Shown: positions 33,714-44,986 of the stretch, piece by piece
Layout: each line of letters opens with the position of its first letter
Position numbering within the stretch: the stretch's first letter is position 1
Source: Triatoma infestans
Lineage: Eukaryota; Arthropoda; Insecta; Hemiptera; Reduviidae
Length of the DNA: 64,000 bases
Direction: 5' to 3'
Assembly: GCA_011037195.1 (NCBI GenBank)
Contig: JAAEAF010000212.1
Location: 284,988 to 348,987 of the forward strand
The notes under the pieces: generated by a model
Seen by the model: the letters and a program-made list of their open reading frames with translations, nothing else
What the model was told of the DNA's origin: nothing
Databases searched by the model: none
Position numbers and translations under genes: made by a program

Positions 33714-34718
33714 TATTACTTCCTGTTACTAATAATAGTAAGAGGAAATACTACGATCGTGCCAGATGTTCGGAATTCAGTTTTCACCGGAAATACACAT
33801 TTCGAGGTCTCCTGAGTCCAAAAAAGTGGTTTTAACAAAATGGTGTGTGTGTGTGTGAAAAGAATATCTTAAAAACGTTCGCATCAGGCACAAAGATTTC
33901 GGGCAAACTGCTGCATCAACCGGAAGTGCCACGTTACTAAATGGTTTTTTTCATTTGTCTCATGCCCAATTTACGATGATGTCCGTAGACACCTTATTCT
34001 TTTTATTAGAAACATTCCTCCTAACGACTTCCCTAAAATTTTCCGCTTTCCAGACATATCAACTATATATACATAGAGCTACAACTTTTTTTTTTTTTGA
34101 AACATTTCTCCGGGAAAATTCATTTAAGGGGGCAGTTCAGGGGGTAGGGATATGGGTGGGTTTATGGTTTCCTCTAAAGTGCTATTTCGGTTAAAACAAT
34201 TCTATCATCTAAATAATATTAATTAGAATTAAAGATGTTGTGGAAATCCGATTTTAAAGAAAATCGGATGATCGGAAATGCGCTTTACTAAAAGTAGTTT
34301 TCAGTTTACCGTTCCTTAAAACAGCTCCAACGATTTCCTTTAAACTTGTGCATCAACTGCACATACAAAGAGCTACAACTTTTATTTGAACATTTCTCCA
34401 TGGAAAATTCATTTAAGGGGGCACTTTTGGGGGAGAGATGAGGTTACTTTTTCCTTTAATGAGCTATTTCAATTTAACAATGTGCTATAAAATTCTGTCA
34501 ACTAAATAACATTAATTAGAATGATATAAGTTGCCAAAATACCCAGTTTGAAGAAAATCGATTGAGCGGAAGTGCGACTTTACTGAATAGGTTTTTCAGT
34601 TTTTTGTGATTTTCTCCATAAAAATGCCGACGGTTTTAAACACTAATATGAATTGTGAGTGTGAAGAAAAATTGCCAGTTCGCAGTAAGAGAAAGCCGTA
34701 TGAGTGTTTCACACCAAA
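33714..34718 (-). repeat. TCTGG-family element, near full length
   Basis: About 1,005 bp from TACTTCCTGTTACTAATAAT-AGTAAGAGG to AGTAAGAGAAAGCCGTATGAG-TGTTTCACACC. Contains (GT)n (33841-33856) and two or more internal units with CTACAACTTTTATTTGA. Confidence 0.9.
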
Positions 34719-34904
34719 TTTTGTTTTTTGTTTAAAGAAATTGTTGGTAACATTGACGTGAATATTGTAAAAAGTATAAAATTTAAAAAAAGAATAAACC
34801 TGTTGGCAGATTTTGATCGTGTTCTTCATATCTGCCACTGAACCAGGAAATATCCAGTTTATCCCTTTCTACAATTTTCTCCTTTATGAGATTTTCTGTT
34901 CACC

Positions 34905-34908
<4 letters not shown>

Positions 34909-34951
<43 letters not shown>
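34909..34951. repeat. (GA)n microsatellite
   Basis: About 21 uninterrupted AG units, ending in AAAGAGAG. Confidence 0.97.
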
Positions 34952-34958
<7 letters not shown>

Positions 34959-35575
34959 TAAAAGAAAGACTGACTGTGAGAGTGAGAAAAAACTTGATAA
35001 TTTGGTGAACAAATCGATTCTATGGTGACTTGATTTTTTCCCCCGCTAATTGACCCGGTTTCCAGCCAAACTACATAGAAGAGATATGAATGTACAGTAA
35101 TATATACTATAATCCAACAATGACCAACATTTTGCTGTACTGTATGAACATGAACATGCACTTGACATATTGATGACGCGAGGATGGGTAGACTTTCAAC
35201 AATGTGGTTATGTGGAAGGAGAGGAAACCGCCAGACAACTAGTCGTCAATATGTGGATGTAGTTAATATGAGTGCTTGATGAGGGTGCATTGATTTAAAT
35301 CATATATAACATCAATATTTGTTATGTGTACCAGAATAATCAATTGATGTTGACGTGTACACTCAATCTATGTCCGATTGTGTACAAGTCTCCTCCTCTT
35401 CTCTCACTTGTACCGTCTCTTCAGATCGATACATCACTTTCAATGAAAGCAAATATATCATCATATTTCAATGAATTGTTTACAGATTATAATGTAATTT
35501 AGGTGAACGGAAATGGAAATCAAGAGCAACAGCGTTGAAATCACACAGACAAACGAACCCACGTACAAACGAACA
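34952..35575. other. No gene
   Basis: No repeat or coding signal recognised. Confidence 0.5.
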
Positions 35576-35578
35576 CAA

Positions 35579-35665
35579 ATTCTGGAATGAAACACTTACA
35601 CAGTTTTCTTTTCTTCCAATTATTATTATAAATTCTAATTGAAAAATTTTACTTCAATCTCTGCA
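35579..35665 (+). repeat. TCTGG-family 5' end scrap
   Basis: TCTGGAATGAAACACTTACAC, AGTTTTCTTTTCTTCCAATT. Confidence 0.7.
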
Positions 35666-35798
35666 TTTTTACTAAATGATTAATAATTTGGCCATAACAT
35701 TTCATATAGAAATAGTTGGTATGAGAAATGAATACTTTACATGTTATTTACTTACTAAATATAAGAACTACCTAGATGTCCTTCCAAAAATAAAAAAA

Positions 35799-37280
35799 TC
35801 TGGTGTGAAACACTCACACAACTTTCTCTTACTGCAGTTTACAAAATTGTTAGTGAAAAATTTTATAGTTAGTATACGAAATTTAATAAAATTCGTCAGT
35901 GTTTTTATGAAGAAAATCAGAAAAACTGAAAAAACTTCAATAAAAACACACTTCCGATTTACTCATTTTCTTCTTTAACTCGGAATTTTAAGAATCTATT
36001 TATGACTAATTAATTTTATTTAGATGGTGGAATTGTATAGACAAATAAGATAACACTTTACAGGAAAACATAACTACCCTTTCCCCCAAAAAGCGCCCTT
36101 AAATAACTTTACTCGGACAAATGTTTAAAATAAAAGTTGTAGCTCTTTATAGTTCACGTATTTAGTTTAAAAAAAATCGTTGGAGTCGTTTCAAAGAAAA
36201 TAGCAGAAAACTGAAAAATACTTTTCAGTAACGTGTACCAGAAATAATCAATTCTTCCGTCATCCGATTTACTTCAAACTCGGAAATTCAACAACATATT
36301 TAATTCCATTTACATGTAATTTAGATGATAGAATTGTGTAATAAACTGAAATAGCACTTTAGAGGACAACCTAATCCCACCGCTCCCTCAGAAGTGCCCT
36401 TTAATGCATTTTTCCGTAGAAATGTTTGAAATAAAAATTGTAGATCTTTATAAGTGTAGTTGATATAGCAAGTTTAAAGAAACTCGTTGGAGTCATTTTT
36501 GAGAAATTCGTTTTCGTAAAACTACTGAATAAAATGGTACTTCCGGTTGAGGAATTTGACAAGATAACTTACTGTCGGTTTTGTAGTGGAAGAAAGCAAT
36601 GAAAATAAATAGTTTTGTAAAATTTATTAAATAGTAAATTCACCTTCCAAAAGAGTGTATTTAGTGTCAGGTACTGTAAATTGGGGTCATTGCTAGTAGG
36701 GAAACAAAGGCACAAAATTTAATACAATGCGACTTGGCCAACTGCTTTGTTAGAGAGCATTCCTTAGAACAGTCAGACTTCAGCCTTCTAACAAGACAGA
36801 CTTGTGCTAGAAATCAAGGTGGAAACATCGAAACACTACTTCAGGAATCGCTCTCTATCTGTGCCAGTTTCAATACCAAATAACTTGTAGTTATTATTTG
36901 GAAGATTATATTCAATTTTTAACAGTGGTGACTTCTTAATTATTCTTAATACTTCTATCTCTTAACCGTATATACATACAAGCCCTTTTCGCTAAGACGC
37001 TCACGCCACAAGCTACCTATACACATCATCATTACAACATAACATTACAGTTTCCATGTTGATACCTAAACGGAATATCAAGATAGAAATTTCTACGATT
37101 TTTTGTTGCGCTATGCTTTTTACGCACACACACCCACCCACACACAAAGGCCATTTTTATGAAAAACACTTTTTCGGACACCGGTACTTCTAAACGTCTA
37201 TTTCCGGTGAGAACTCGATATGGAAAATTTGAGACGATAGCAATATTTCCTCTTACAGCAGTGAGAGAAAGTAAAAAATT
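35799..37280 (+). repeat. TCTGG-family element carrying solo LTR
   Basis: Starts TCTGGTGTGAAACACTCACAC with ACTTTCTCTTACTGCAG; internal units; GGTTGAGGAATTTGACAAG then the solo LTR (36582-37049); continues TTTCCATGTTGATACCTAAAC, ACGCACACACACCCACCCAC, TTTCCGGTGAGAACTCGATA and ends AGTGAGAGAAAGTAAAAAA. Confidence 0.92.
36582..37049. mobile_element. Solo LTR (468 bp) with 4-bp target duplication
   Basis: The insert starts TGTAGTGG and ends CATTACA, giving TG...CA ends with short inversion. GTTT flanks both sides (36578-36581 and 37050-37053). Joining the flanks gives ACTGTCGGTTTCCATG, matching the uninterrupted TCTGG sequence ACTGTCAGATCCCATG at 9642. No coding region is present, as expected of a solo LTR after recombination. 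Superfamily not determined; 4-5 bp duplications fit Ty3 or BEL/Copia groups. Confidence 0.75.
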
Positions 37281-37990
37281 GACAATTTTTTTTTTAGACT
37301 TCCAAAGTTTACTCAAATATTCATGGGGTAGAATTAGAAGTGATTATATTGTGGTCCAGAAGATAACGCCACTAACATTGAAAAACCAATTCATATTTTT
37401 AAATATCTAACTTCAGAAAACCTTCTAAAAATCAATTATCTTCAGAAAAATGTTTGAATTAAAAGTGATACTTCGATATCTGCGCAAGTTTAAAGAAAAT
37501 CGTTGTAGCCGTTTTCTAATCTATAAAATCGTAATCTAATTAAGTTGCACTTCCGTTTGACCTATTTTCTTCAAATTTGGAATACTTTTAAGGTTTCCTG
37601 TGTGTGTTAGAAAAACATACATTATACTGAAGTGTTACTTTAAAAGGAGAGTTTTAACGTTGGTAATCCCCCAAAATCGGGTTTTCCTGAATTTTTTTTT
37701 TTCAAAATTATGAAAGGTAAATTATGACGCGCAGATATTTTGTATGAAGTTTAAAGAAAATCGTTGGCGCCGGTAACTAAAAAGAACACATATAGAAGTT
37801 TGAGTTTCCAAGGACTTTTTACTTTTTTGAGATATTTTATTCACACTGTATATCGGCACTCACACATAAAGATTATTCAGTAAAAAAACATTATTTTTTA
37901 TGCACAGGAAACCTCAAAATATGTATTTCCGATGAAAGAAACTCGACTCATGAAATGATTGTTATCTTGCTGCTACATTAATAATAGAAA
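37281..37990 (+). repeat. TCTGG-family divergent-subfamily copy
   Basis: GAATTAGAAGTGATTATATTGT, CTTCAGAAAAATGTTTGAATT, TTGCACTTCCGTTTGACCTA, ATGTATTTCCGATGAAAGAAAC. Directly joined to the previous copy. Confidence 0.75.
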
Positions 37991-38475
37991 GTTGAACAAA
38001 TGAATAATAACTTTAAAACTAAATAAGAATAAATAAATAAAAATTTTCATTTCCATTTACTAGATGATAGACGTATAAAAACAGGAAAATTGATGATCAT
38101 ATGTACACACATATATATATATACCAATGGAAATGAATGTTGTGAGTAGATTTTCTTTGCCTCGCCACTGCCGCCTCCCTCAAGTTTGGTATTAGTATGT
38201 CCCTCTTGGGGAATGTACCCAGCTACTGCTATCTCTGCTGGCTGCTAGCTTTCTCTCCTCATTTCCTCAACTGTTCTCCGGCTGATTGATTGCTTTTCCA
38301 AGTGAGGTGTGCACTTAGAAGTATCATCAGATTGTATGTTATGTATATATATATATATATACTCGTATATATATCAACTACAAATCTACAACAATCTTAT
38401 ATAGTTTTAGATCTAGAACAATTTCCCCATTAATTTTATTTTTGCCAGTTCTTTATTTTAATAGAAAACCTTTTT
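37991..38475. other. No gene
   Basis: AT-rich with (TA)n near 38342-38372. The CTGCTATCTCTGCTGGCTGC patch near 38225 is not coding. Confidence 0.5.
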
Positions 38476-38790
38476 TATATTATTAATTAATTTGTAGTTG
38501 TAAAACTTTATATTATTAATTAATTTTTTAGTTGTAAAACTTTATATTATTAATTAATTTTTTGTTGTAAAACTTTATATTATTAATTAATTTTTAGTTG
38601 TAAAACTTTATATTATTAATTAATTTTTTAGTTGTAAAACTTTATATTATTAATTAATTTTTTGTTGTAAAACTTTATATTATTAATTAATTTTTAGTTA
38701 TAAAACTTCATATTATTAATTAATTTTTAGTTGTAAAACTTCATATTATTAATTAATTTTAGTGGTAAACAAACCTCTTTTAGTGGTAAA
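38476..38790. repeat. Minisatellite of 33/34-bp units
   Basis: About nine head-to-tail units built on TATATTATTAATTAATTTTT followed by AGTTGTAAAACTT. Unit starts are near 38476, 38509, 38543, 38576, 38609, 38643, 38676, 38709 and 38742; a degenerate half-unit with AGTGGTAAACA follows. The units differ by their T-run and AG/G linker, and the order of three types repeats (38509-38608 and 38609-38708), giving a 100-bp higher-order period. Confidence 0.93.
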
Positions 38791-39149
38791 CAGTCTATTA
38801 AAGTTAAGTAATATAAAGATAAAACTGAAAACTGAAGAAAGTAGCCTACAAGAAAGTAGCTCTTTCGGTTTCGGGAATTTAACCCAAATTTTTCTTGAAT
38901 CCTTAGACAGATTATCAATTCGGAGCTGATTCCGGTTTTTATTTTATTTATTATTCTCTTAAATGTATTGTACTGTTATATTAATTGAGAAAACAGAATA
39001 CTGCAAAGACTTTACTAAAGTATTATTCTTTTAAACAAATTATTTCAAATCAAACATTGCATCGAAATTTTCAAACAATATAATCAATTTTAGGTAACAT
39101 CTTGGGATCTGGTGCGAACGTTTTGATGAAAATCCATCAACCAGAACTA

Positions 39150-39362
39150 AAAGACTTTTTACTTGTAGATAGTATGCAAAGTTTAAAAAAAATCGTTGGA
39201 ATCATTTGGAAAAAAATCACGAAAAACTGAAAAAAAAAATTCAACGTAGTCGCACTTCCGGTTTTTGGATTTTGACTGAAATTTGGTGGTGGTAATTTCC
39301 TGTAATTTTTTTTTTTTTTTATTCAATATAATATACCACATATGCAAACAATTCCTAAAAAC
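39150..39362 (+). repeat. TCTGG-family fragment
   Basis: AAAAATCGTTGGAATCATTTG, GTCGCACTTCCGGTTTTTGG; 3' end missing. Confidence 0.7.
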
Positions 39363-39968
39363 CTTTTTACTTTCTCTTACTGCTAGTAAAAGGAAGTATT
39401 GGAATCGTGTAAAATTTTTGATATCGTGTTTTCACAGGAAATACAAGTTTTGAGGTCCGCAGAGACCGGTTTTTAGAAAACCTGTCTGCGAGTGTGATTA
39501 TAGTCAGCCTAACTCAATAATGGAAAATCGTAAACTTGATATTTAGTTTAGGGCGCTAGCACGGGACCCGACAATAAGGGTTCGAACAAAATCACTTAAC
39601 CGGAAGTAACACTTTACTAAATGGATTTTTCGGTTTTTTGAGATTTTCTCGGGAACGACTCTAACGATTTTCTTTAAACTTGGAATAGTTGAAGTAAAAC
39701 ATTTATTTGAAACATTTCTCCGAAAAAAATCATTTAAGGGGGTTTTCGGCGCTAGGGCGTTAAGTTCTCCTTTTAGTTTATTACATAATTTCATCATCTT
39801 AATATTTTTAATTACAATGAAATGAGGGTGCCAAAATTTCGAGTTGAAAGAAAATCGGTTGACCATACGTGCGTTTTTACTGAACAGTTTTTTCGGTTTT
39901 CCGCGAATTTGTATATAAAAACATCTACGGATTTCAATAAATTTGAATACTAACTATGAATCACTTTC

Positions 39969-40849
39969 GTCGTTCTTTGTTGTTGTGGTTGGTTCCGCCG
40001 AGCAAGCAGCAATTTTCCATGATAGCCTGCTTCTTAGCAGATACAGTTGATACACTGGATTTTATTTAAATGTCTTTGTTATGACGGAACTAGGTTAAGA
40101 GGGGTGTTGCAACCTGAATGGGAAAACACATGTTCGGTCCTTTAAAGTCGTTGTTCCATTTTTAAATGGAAACATCAATAAGTGAGGATGTATAACTTAA
40201 ACTATGTTTTTTTGAAGGAGATTTTACTTTTATAATTATTTAACCATACCATCTTATTATTTTTATTTATTTATTTATTTATTTATAACAGAGCGAAATA
40301 ACAAGGAGGTATCACCCGCAGCCACTGTGGAATAGTTACAGTTAAGAAATGATAGAATCCGAGCTGAATGATCTTAAGATAGTATAGATACATAACTATG
40401 TTGAGCATTAATCTATATAAGCAAGTTAATTTGATAATTATGCATCCCATTCCACATTTCACCTTTCATAATTCACAAACATCATCCATGCGCGCATGTA
40501 TACTTAGATATGGGTTCTTTTTTACGGGCCTAAATATGACGATTCTAAACGAGCTTAAATACAGACTTTTATGGGTATATCACTGAAAAAAATTATACGT
40601 GTGTTATCTAACCTAATGTAATGTACACTCCACATGAACAGGTAGCAACAACCCCTCTTAACCTAGTTAGGTGGTCATAACAAAGACATTTAAAATCCAC
40701 TGTATCAACTGTATTTGCTCTGTGCAAGTCTATGTTATTACACTGTTTGACAAAAACATCCTGATGATGGGCGAACTCCCGAAACCGGTCGATGACCACA
40801 AAAAGAAGCACACTAGCAGGAAAATGTCTCTGATGATCTATCACCATTG
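39969..40849. mobile_element. Insertion with inverted repeats and hammerhead-like motif
   Basis: A segment of about 880 bp inserted in a reverse TCTGG copy (39363-39968 joined to 40850-41075). Its left part (about 40014-40150) and right part (about 40625-40840) are inverted copies; both contain ATACAGTTGATACA, AAATGTCTTTGTTATGAC and ACTAGGTTAAGAGGGG. The left arm lacks the piece that in the right arm carries the hammerhead-like motif. A related fragment is at 21840-22060. Penelope-like retroelements have terminal repeats carrying hammerhead motifs, sometimes inverted, so this may be a remnant of one (inference). No coding region seen. Confidence 0.6.
40757..40794 (+). ncRNA. Candidate hammerhead ribozyme (minimal type I)
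   Basis: The core CTGATGA (40761-40767) is followed by a short stem II GGG/CCC (40769-40771 with 40778-40780), then GAAA (40781-40784), the self-complementary ACCGGT (stem III, as in minimal hammerheads that act as dimers) and the cleavage-site C (40790). CATC (40757-40760) pairs with GATG (40791-40794) as stem I. Unusual: one unpaired U and no closing pair at position 10.1/11.1 of stem II. All universally required core bases appear present. Activity is not shown. Confidence 0.55.
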
Positions 40850-41075
40850 TTTGAAAACTGTTTCTGAGAAATTTATTTTAAAAAAATTTGGGTGGAGGGA
40901 GGATTTTATGCTTTTTTCAAAAAAGTAATTTTAATAAGTTTAGATTCTCCAGTAGACATGAAATTAAAGATAAACAAAATATTCAGTCAAAATTATAAGT
41001 TTGGAGAAAATTTGTCAGTTAAATCTTCGTGAACTGCAGTAAGATAATGTAGTGTGAGTGTTTCACACCAGTTTT

Positions 41076-41426
41076 TTTATTTTTTATTCAATTTGTTTAT
41101 AATATGACAGTTGCTGTCAGTTAGCTAAAGTCAGCTGTCAAATACAAATACAAAAAAAAAAATGAAAGGAAAAGTAAAATAAAAATAATAAATGATCACC
41201 ACAGCTTTACAAGAGATCTGCATATGGCGCTAACTTCTATTTGTGTTCATTCGTTCTATTTTTATAAATATCAAAATAGCCTTTCAGCTAAAATACAAAA
41301 CATAAATGAAAGAATAAAGGTTCATTGTGATCAGCTGACTTCATTAAAAAAACACGGCTGATTTTATTTTATTATATATTATAAATATTAACATTTTATG
41401 AATACGTTTTAGATAGTTATTTTCCC
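41076..41426. other. No gene
   Basis: AT-rich, no recognised feature. Confidence 0.5.
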
Positions 41427-41924
41427 TTACAGTACTACAACTACTGTAAAAGGAAATGGTGCGATCTGCCAATTTTCACACCTGCAGTTTTCACCGGAAA
41501 TACGTATTTTGAGATCCCGTGAGTAAGCAAAAACGTTTTTAGCGAATGTTCTAGGTGTATATGTGCGTGTGTTTGTTTGTGTCATTCAGAACAAAATATT
41601 AAAAAAAAAAAAAATCGCCGGAAGCTGAAACTTGATACTTTGTGTCATCTGCCACACAGGTGTCAATCAAAAATCCAACAACCGGAAGTTCAGACTTTAC
41701 GAATGATTTTCTTTTTCTTCCTTTTTCGCAATTTTTGCCGAAAACGGCTCCAACGAATTTCCTTAAACCTTGTATACTATATACATACATAAATACCTAT
41801 CATACTTATTTCAATTATTTTACCAGTTTTTTTTTTTTTTGGAGGGGGGAAGTCTGAGGAAATTAGCGGCATTGCTTTCCACTAAAGAACCACTTCAGTA
41901 TGTTTTACCACCTGTATATATTTA

Positions 41925-42711
41925 TATATGTTACGCTCAAAGACCGAAAAAGCTCGTTGAGCGAAAAAACAATTCACAACGTGTTGTGGTCACTGTAAAA
42001 CATCCACATCGCGAAATTCGTGTTATGGCTCTTATGAAAACGCTCACGACGCGTTGAGGGAATCACAGAAAGACCACATAGCGAAATTCGTGTCGTGGCT
42101 ATCATGCTATACAACCACAACGCATTCTGGCAATGAAGAAAAGCCATGACGCGTTGTGAGCACTAGTTGGTGTAACCGTATCACGATGGACAGGTTGTAA
42201 CTTGTCGGCTCGAGCATAACGATGCATTAAAACATCAGTAGAGTTGTTTATTCATTTCTCATGATAAAACTGCGATCAGCTTCTTTGCCCAACGTACGCG
42301 TAGTTTATAAAACACTTCTTTTTTATTGGTCACGGTCAGCGCTGGTATACGTTCACCCTCAGAAACAGACAAGAAATGAATAAACAACTCTACTGATGTT
42401 TTAATGCATAGTTGTACTCAAGCCGACAAGTTACAACCTGTCCATCGTGATATGGTTACACCAACTAGTGCTCAGAACGCGTCATGGCTTTTCTTCATTG
42501 CCACAATGTGTTGTGGTCGTATAGCATGATAGCCTCGACACGAATTTCGCTGTGTGGTCTTTCTGTGATTGCCATAACGCGTCATGAGCGTTTTCATAAG
42601 AGCAATAACACGAATTTCGCGATTTGGATGTTTTACAGTGACCACAACGCGTTGTGAGCTGTTTTTTCGCTGAATGAGCATTTTCGGTCTATATCCATTA
42701 AACATATACAT
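41925..42711. mobile_element. Foldback element with long inverted arms
   Basis: Two arms of roughly 330 bp (about 41925-42258 and 42372-42711) are inverted copies around a spacer of about 110 bp. Matching landmarks include AGACCGAAAA, GTCACTGTAAAACATCC, GCGAAATTCGTGT, AAGAAAAGCCATGACGCG, GATGGACAGGTTGTAAC and AGTAGAGTTGTTTATTCATT on the left and their reverse complements on the right. No ORF. The GC content and CpG density are above those of the flanks. It splits a reverse TCTGG copy (41427-43045). Confidence 0.85.
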
Positions 42712-43081
42712 TAAAAGTATTGACAAAATTCCAGATGTGTGAGTTTTTTGGCTTTTCTCAAAATTCGATTGTAACGATTTCCTTTAATCTTGGGATCTTA
42801 GCTGTAAAAGAAAAAACAAAATGATTGTAGGTAGTTCTGTGGAATTTTATGACGATATTTCAAATGTTATATGGAGATGGTTCAATGTACGAGTAATTGA
42901 CGCTTTCTTCTGGACAATAATGTAATAACTTTTACTACCTGCATGAGGCCCCCACCAACTACCACCATATTTTTGTTAGGGCAAATGCGTAAAATTTAAA
43001 GTTTAAAGGAAATTTGTCATTTCACATGTAACGGTTGTATTATCGGCTAAAGTGATGAAGCATATAAAACGGGATCTTTAT

Positions 43082-43402
43082 GCAGCTAGCAGAAATAAAG
43101 CAGTGGTCAACAGTGCTGGAGCGAGGCTGGCCGAATAGGCCATCAATTTGCCGAAGTATTGAATCCATGCCACTGTTCTGAATCCTGTCCGGTTACGATT
43201 ATCGTCAGAGCTATCTACACCGCCCAACCATCGAAGCCTTATTCACATGCCCTCTTTGCCAGTCAGCAGAAATGAGTGCTTCACATCTCGACACTTGCGT
43301 TGCTATGAAAGATATCAGTATTGTGAAAAAAAATTACAAATCCTCCACATATTGGGCTGCCAGACGTCGTAGGGCCGAAATTGCCTTAGACTGGGGTTAA
43401 GT
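43082..43402 (+). pseudogene. LINE C-terminal domain fragment with CCHC tail
   Basis: One frame reads QLAEIKQWSTVLERGWPNRP, then an in-frame stop, LSGYDYRQSYLHRPTIEALF, the motif CPLCQSAEMSASHLDTC and finally YWAARRRRAEIA. This is the extreme C-terminus of a LINE polyprotein with its CX2C-X8-HX3C motif. It interrupts a reverse TCTGG copy whose end reappears at 43415. Confidence 0.75.
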
Positions 43403-43469
43403 TAAAAAATAAAAGAAGTATTATTAACAGTAAGAAAGTCGTGTGATTATCGTTCCACATCAAATTTAT

Positions 43470-43890
43470 TATTTTCACATTTTCTCTTACAGCTCTATGA
43501 GAATGGGATACTCGAAATATATTATTATTTAGCAAATGATTTCGGTGTTTGTACAAAATTCTCAGCAATCTCAAATTTGTTATTCTATTTAGTTTAACAT
43601 TATCATATCTAACACAAAGGATATTCGGCCGAATTCCATCAACCGGAAGTGCCACTTTACTCGTCGGCAGCAACGTTTTTTTCTTTAAAACTTAATACAT
43701 ATCGTTTTATTAACGCATATAATTTTCTGTCAATTTTATTTTTAATCATTCTGTTATTGGAGAATTGTTGGTAGAATTCTGACCTTTTTTGTAGGGCTCT
43801 CTCTCTAAAACTGTTCTTTCAATATATTTTTACAGTTCTACAGTTTATTCAAATTCTATATGTCGGCCAAAATTCTATATGTTATTTCTA
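43470..43890 (-). repeat. TCTGG-family fragment, diverged
   Basis: TTTTCTCTTACAGCTCTATG, TCGGCCGAATTCCATCAACC, GGAAGTGCCACTTTACTC. Ends poorly defined. Confidence 0.6.
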
Positions 43891-44151
43891 TTTAACTTTA
43901 AAATGTAATAATATTTTATAACAACTCACTAGTATTAGCGATAAAAGTTCATTTATTTAATACTTTAATAAAAGTACGTGAGCTTGGTATGAATTATTGA
44001 ATTTAATATCGACAAAAACATCGATAAATATGGGCGATCAAGTTAGACGATAATGGAAAGATATTTCTAACAAGTTGCTATACGATAGTGTTCGATTCTT
44101 TTTTGTTTTTTTTTTGTTTTAGAATTTTTTTATATACTAGAACATATAACG

Positions 44152-44187
<36 letters not shown>

Positions 44188-44505
44188 AAGATTTTATATC
44201 CTTCATAAAGAAAGTCTGAAAGTTTCTTTTTTCTCTCTTTCTTTTTCACATTTCTTACTTTTCTTTCTTTATCTTTTTTCCCCCATCTTTCAGGCACAAT
44301 AAAAAGCACATAGTATTTTCTGTTGCTATAGATCGTAACATTTTTTTTTTTATTTCATTTCTTTTTTTTTTTTATTTGTAACAAAGAAAAACTGACAGGT
44401 TATTTGTTATATTGTAAACTTAAATTTGTTTCGATTTATTTCGATTGGCTTTTTTTTTTCTTCTACGATATATAGTTCATTATTGATTTCATTAATAATA
44501 GAAAA
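43891..44505. other. No gene; A/T runs
   Basis: A (TA)n tract at 44153-44180 and several T runs (44104-44130, 44340-44375). No coding frame. Confidence 0.5.
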
Positions 44506-44986
44506 AAACAAAAAAAAATCTTGGAATGAAACACTCACATTAACTTTCTCTTATTGCAGTTAGTAAAATTAAATAACATATTGAAAGTTTTACTCAGAAG
44601 CCCTGAGCATACAGTTGTTGGGGGTACACATGCACCAAACTAGGTTGTATTGAACTAAAAATTACATTATTGTATTGAACTATAAATTACTAAAAGTGAG
44701 CGTGAATAACAATTGAATAAACATGTGTTGAAATCCAAGTCACAGATTCCTCAGAAATCTCTTAAATCAATTATTATTCCAATGAAATATTTAAAATAAA
44801 GGTGATATATTTATTTATATCTGTGCTGTTAATATTCAAAGTTTAATGAAAATCATTACAGCCATATTCGAGAAAATTCCCCCAAAAAAACTGAAAAATC
44901 TAATACTGTTAAGTTGTATTTCCGGTTAATAGGTTTTTTTTTAATTAAAAAATTGAAATTCGAGCAAAAACTTCTAAAGAATAATA

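Larger units (their letters stand above)
39363..41075 (-). repeat. TCTGG-family element split by hammerhead-bearing insertion
   Basis: Left part: ACTTTCTCTTACTGCTAGTA, GTTTTCACAGGAAATACAAG and internal units up to 39968. Right part from 40850: TTTCTGAGAAATTTATTTTA, ending AGTGTGAGTGTTTCACACCAG (41052-41072). Confidence 0.85.
41427..43465 (-). repeat. TCTGG-family element, split by foldback and LINE tail
   Basis: Parts: 41427-41924 (GTTTTCACCGGAAATACGTA), 42712-43045 (AAAATTCCAGATGTGTGAG, TTCTTCTGGACAATAATG) and 43415-43465 (ACAGTAAGAAAGTCGTGTGA-TTATCGTTCCACATC). The two inserts are the foldback element and the LINE fragment at 43082. Confidence 0.78.
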
